Shown one piece after another: positions 5,615-7,558 of a stretch of DNA of 7,558 nt (within the stretch, counting starts at the first letter, position 1; every line of letters starts with the position of its first letter). A program made the translations under genes and the position numbers. The DNA lies in NCBI GenBank assembly GCA_947377625.1, contig CANCGR010000109.1, positions 1-7,558 of the forward strand. The letters are read 5' to 3'. Source of the DNA: Gammaproteobacteria bacterium. GTDB taxonomy: Bacteria > Pseudomonadota > Gammaproteobacteria > Pseudomonadales > Pseudohongiellaceae. A model generated the notes under the pieces. That model saw only the letters and a program-made list of their open reading frames with translations, was not told the origin of the DNA and ran no database searches.

Positions 5615-7226
5615 GCGATACATCCTTTGGGAATTTTTTCCCGAATAGTTTGTTGGCAAGAAATACGAAATCAGCTTTGAGGCGGCGCAGGCCAAAATAA
5701 AGCCCGAGCAAACTCGTGCCCAGCCCGCCGCTCAACAACACCAGCATGCCGATGTCCCACAATGGGCGTTTGTGATACCAGAACGCAAAATCAAGGCTGT
5801 GCAAGCCGTTATACAACCAGCGTTCCAGCCGGCTCCACTTGTGGATCAGCGACAACAATTTGCCACGCTGCGGATCCACATACAGCCAGCTTTGGTCGGG
5901 GTCGTCGAACTTGATGCGCAGTACCGGCAACGGCAGCTGGTTGCCGCGTGAGTAATAATAATCGTCGTAATCAGCCAGCACTGCGCTTTCAGTAACACTG
6001 GCCTCGGTAACGCCTGCATCCAGTGTCGAGACCAGCTCTGCAGCATCAAAACTCTTGTGCAAAATGCCGGTCTGCGCATCCACCATCAGCGACGCGGACT
6101 GCAACTGACCGTTGATGTTGTAGGGCTGATGCAACCTGTCTCGCTTGGCGGTGAGCTCTGCGTTGGCGGGGACAAAGTCGGCGATGAAATAGGGGACACC
6201 CAGCACGCGGGCAAATTCAAGCTGTTTGACCGGCACTCCTGTTGCTGACTGCAATGCCGCCGCATCAGGCAAAGGGAATTCCTGCAGCTTCAGCTCACTG
6301 CCGGTCAATATGTCTGGTGACACTTTTAAACTTCTGACATTGGTCCACGCCCACGGCTCCATTGATACCAGGCCGCTGAACACCCAAGTCAACGTCACAA
6401 TGCCAAACACGGTTCCCAGAATGTAATGCCAGCGCATCAACCCTTTATAGGGTATCGCGCGCTGCAAATTGAAAGGACGCACTTTGCGGAACTGCACAAG
6501 GCCAAGACACAGACCGAGCAGCGCGACGACACAACCGATCCCGGATGACCACACCACGACCGTAGTCCACAGCCGCTGGTTGTCACGCAAGCTTTCAAAG
6601 TAGAGCCAATGAGGAATGGTGCCAAGCCACGCAAACAGACGGCTTTGTCTGGTGGTATAAGTGCTTACCCTGGCAGATTTGGAAGAAACGTAGACTTCAG
6701 TGCGCGCGCCATCATCGACAACAAACTTGTACAGCGGCAAGTCGCGGCGCACCGTGAAAGTCCACTGGTCAGTGTGTTCTTCCAGAGTTTGCTGCAAATG
6801 AAACGCAGAGGCAGGAATAGCAAGGAACCGGCTGGCCAGCTCAATGCTCTGCTCCGGCGTAAGTGGCTGCATCAACTCGCCGGTGTCGGCATAAACAAAA
6901 GTGTTGTTGTAGCCTGGGTCGCCAAATTCATAGACAGGCCTTCCCAATATCGTGCGCATAAGCGCAGCAGGCGGCTCATAACCAGCCACTGATGCCGCTT
7001 GGGCCGGTGCAAATTTGACTTGGGAAAGATCCAGCGGCTCAGCGCCGGCCACCTGCATATCATCGGTGACTTTCGGCATGCCGCCGGTATAAATCATGAA
7101 AAATCCCGACACAAACCACATCACAAAAAACAGGCTCAGCGGTATGCCGATGTAGCGGTGGGTCAAGATCAGAATATTTTTGAAAATACGCACATGCTTA
7201 CACTGGGGGTCAGGTGTGACATTCAC
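5604..7226 (-). CDS. PepSY-associated transmembrane protein (large, 540 residues)
   Basis: This is an inner-membrane protein of the PepSY-TM class, whose studied members include siderophore-related reductases such as FoxB and FpvG. Four membrane segments are visible at about 17-46, 220-246, 264-288 and 489-513, with large periplasmic portions at about 50-210 and 290-485. Histidines lie in or near each segment: H23 (LTHRYIG), H206 (IPHWLYF), H267 (MRWHYIL) and H476 (NGLHSLDF); such histidines are candidate heme ligands. A PepSY-like stretch (YVDPQRGKLLSL, 449-460) precedes the last helix, and another lies near 166-190. The frame opens with GTG at 7226; a GTG at 7193 giving VRIFKNIL is an equally plausible start, and neither has a clear ribosome site. 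It lies 14 nt after another PepSY-TM gene and overlaps the exported dehydrogenase-family gene by 11 nt, suggesting one operon. Substrate and partner are unknown. Confidence 0.85.
   Translation of the reverse strand: MNVTPDPQCKHVRIFKNILILTHRYIGIPLSLFFVMWFVSGFFMIYTGGMPKVTDDMQVAGAEPLDLSQVKFAPAQAASVAGYEPPAALMRTILGRPVYEFGDPGYNNTFVYADTGELMQPLTPEQSIELASRFLAIPASAFHLQQTLEEHTDQWTFTVRRDLPLYKFVVDDGARTEVYVSSKSARVSTYTTRQSRLFAWLGTIPHWLYFESLRDNQRLWTTVVVWSSGIGCVVALLGLCLGLVQFRKVRPFNLQRAIPYKGLMRWHYILGTVFGIVTLTWVFSGLVSMEPWAWTNVRSLKVSPDILTGSELKLQEFPLPDAAALQSATGVPVKQLEFARVLGVPYFIADFVPANAELTAKRDRLHQPYNINGQLQSASLMVDAQTGILHKSFDAAELVSTLDAGVTEASVTESAVLADYDDYYYSRGNQLPLPVLRIKFDDPDQSWLYVDPQRGKLLSLIHKWSRLERWLYNGLHSLDFAFWYHKRPLWDIGMLVLLSGGLGTSLLGLYFGLRRLKADFVFLANKLFGKKFPKDVSHAT
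5623..5628 (-). promoter_or_regulatory. Shine-Dalgarno for the dehydrogenase-family gene
   Basis: AAAGGA on the minus strand lies inside the last codons of the PepSY-TM gene, 8 nt before ATG 5614. It overlaps the other in-frame ATG (5623), which argues against that longer start and places the signal peptide right at the N-terminus. Confidence 0.75.
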
Positions 7227-7240
7227 TTGCCGCGAGTGTA

Positions 7241-7558
7241 CTACAATTTTTCAGGAAGTTTTTTCAGGACTCGCCGGTACCACAGGATAAATCCCGATAC
7301 ATAGAGCAAGGCCGGCAACAGCCCCAGTATCATCCACAGAATGTTGGCCCACAGTGCATCGCGAAAACGCCCAAAGTGCATACGAATCAGAAACAACAAC
7401 CAGGCATCCGGGCGTTCGCCGTCATCCGTGTTGTCGTCCATCCAGTCAATCACGGCATCAAACGGCTCGGGCCAGGCAAAATAGATCGAGGTCAGCCCCC
7501 ACACAAACAGCAGAAAAATGGCCCAGAATCCGGCAAAATTGTGCAACTGCCACAAAAA
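7241..7558 (-). CDS. PepSY-associated transmembrane protein, C-terminal part (5' end beyond window)
   Basis: The frame is open through the window end, so the 105 visible residues are the C-terminus of a longer protein; no start should be assigned here, since the first in-window candidate is only an internal TTG. Two membrane helices are visible, about residues 9-29 and 70-94, joined by an acidic loop (IDWMDDNTDDGERPD) typical of the periplasmic side of PepSY-TM proteins. The motifs LHNFAGFW (5-12) and MHFGRF (60-65) carry histidines H6 and H61, and the end GFILWYRRVLKK follows the family's usual helix-plus-basic-tail pattern. The TAG stop is 14 nt before the GTG of the second PepSY-TM gene, so the two are probably co-transcribed. 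The operon promoter must lie outside the window. Confidence 0.8.
   Translation of the reverse strand, partial: FLWQLHNFAGFWAIFLLFVWGLTSIYFAWPEPFDAVIDWMDDNTDDGERPDAWLLFLIRMHFGRFRDALWANILWMILGLLPALLYVSGFILWYRRVLKKLPEKL

Noticed and set aside
5615..5695. N-terminal extension of the dehydrogenase-family protein (27 more residues)
   Set aside because: It would overlap the PepSY-TM gene by about 90 nt and bury the signal peptide; the ribosome site favours ATG 5614.

Overview
The window looks like a chromosomal segment of a gammaproteobacterium. The basis is gene order and protein similarity: ispB diverges from rplU-rpmA-obgE-proB, an arrangement familiar from Pseudomonas and related gammaproteobacteria, and the L21, L27, ObgE, ProB and IspB proteins closely resemble their E. 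coli counterparts. I cannot name a genus. No rRNA, tRNA, CRISPR array, insertion sequence or phage gene is visible.

Left part (1-3057, minus strand). The transcription order is rplU (L21), rpmA (L27), obgE (ribosome-assembly GTPase) and proB (glutamate 5-kinase, whose last codons lie beyond base 1). A textbook intrinsic terminator sits between rpmA and obgE, so the two ribosomal-protein genes probably form a mostly separate transcript, and obgE-proB depends on readthrough or on a promoter of its own. obgE and proB are only 3 nt apart.

Divergent control region (3058-3405). It carries a good sigma70-type promoter for each direction. The rplU leader is about 140 nt long. It holds several potential hairpins and a degenerate 12-bp tandem repeat. 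The repeat lies in frame inside a possible 40-codon upstream ORF that overlaps the rplU start. A second, 14-bp tandem repeat lies between rplU and rpmA. The ispB leader carries a strong 7-bp stem-loop.

Right part. ispB (3406-4371, plus) makes the polyprenyl tail of the respiratory quinone. It converges on a three-gene minus-strand group across a hairpin that may terminate both sides. In transcription order the group is: the C-terminal part of a PepSY-TM membrane protein (cut by the window end), a complete 540-residue PepSY-TM membrane protein, and an exported beta-propeller protein of the soluble glucose/aldose-sugar dehydrogenase family. They are separated by 14 nt and by an 11-nt overlap, so they are probably co-transcribed.

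The most interesting points are two. The dehydrogenase-family protein appears to lack the catalytic histidine and other PQQ-contacting residues of its family, and it is coupled to membrane proteins of a type linked to heme and ferric-siderophore reduction. The rplU leader has a repeat-bearing upstream ORF. Neither is proof of a new system; the rest of the window is ordinary housekeeping DNA.
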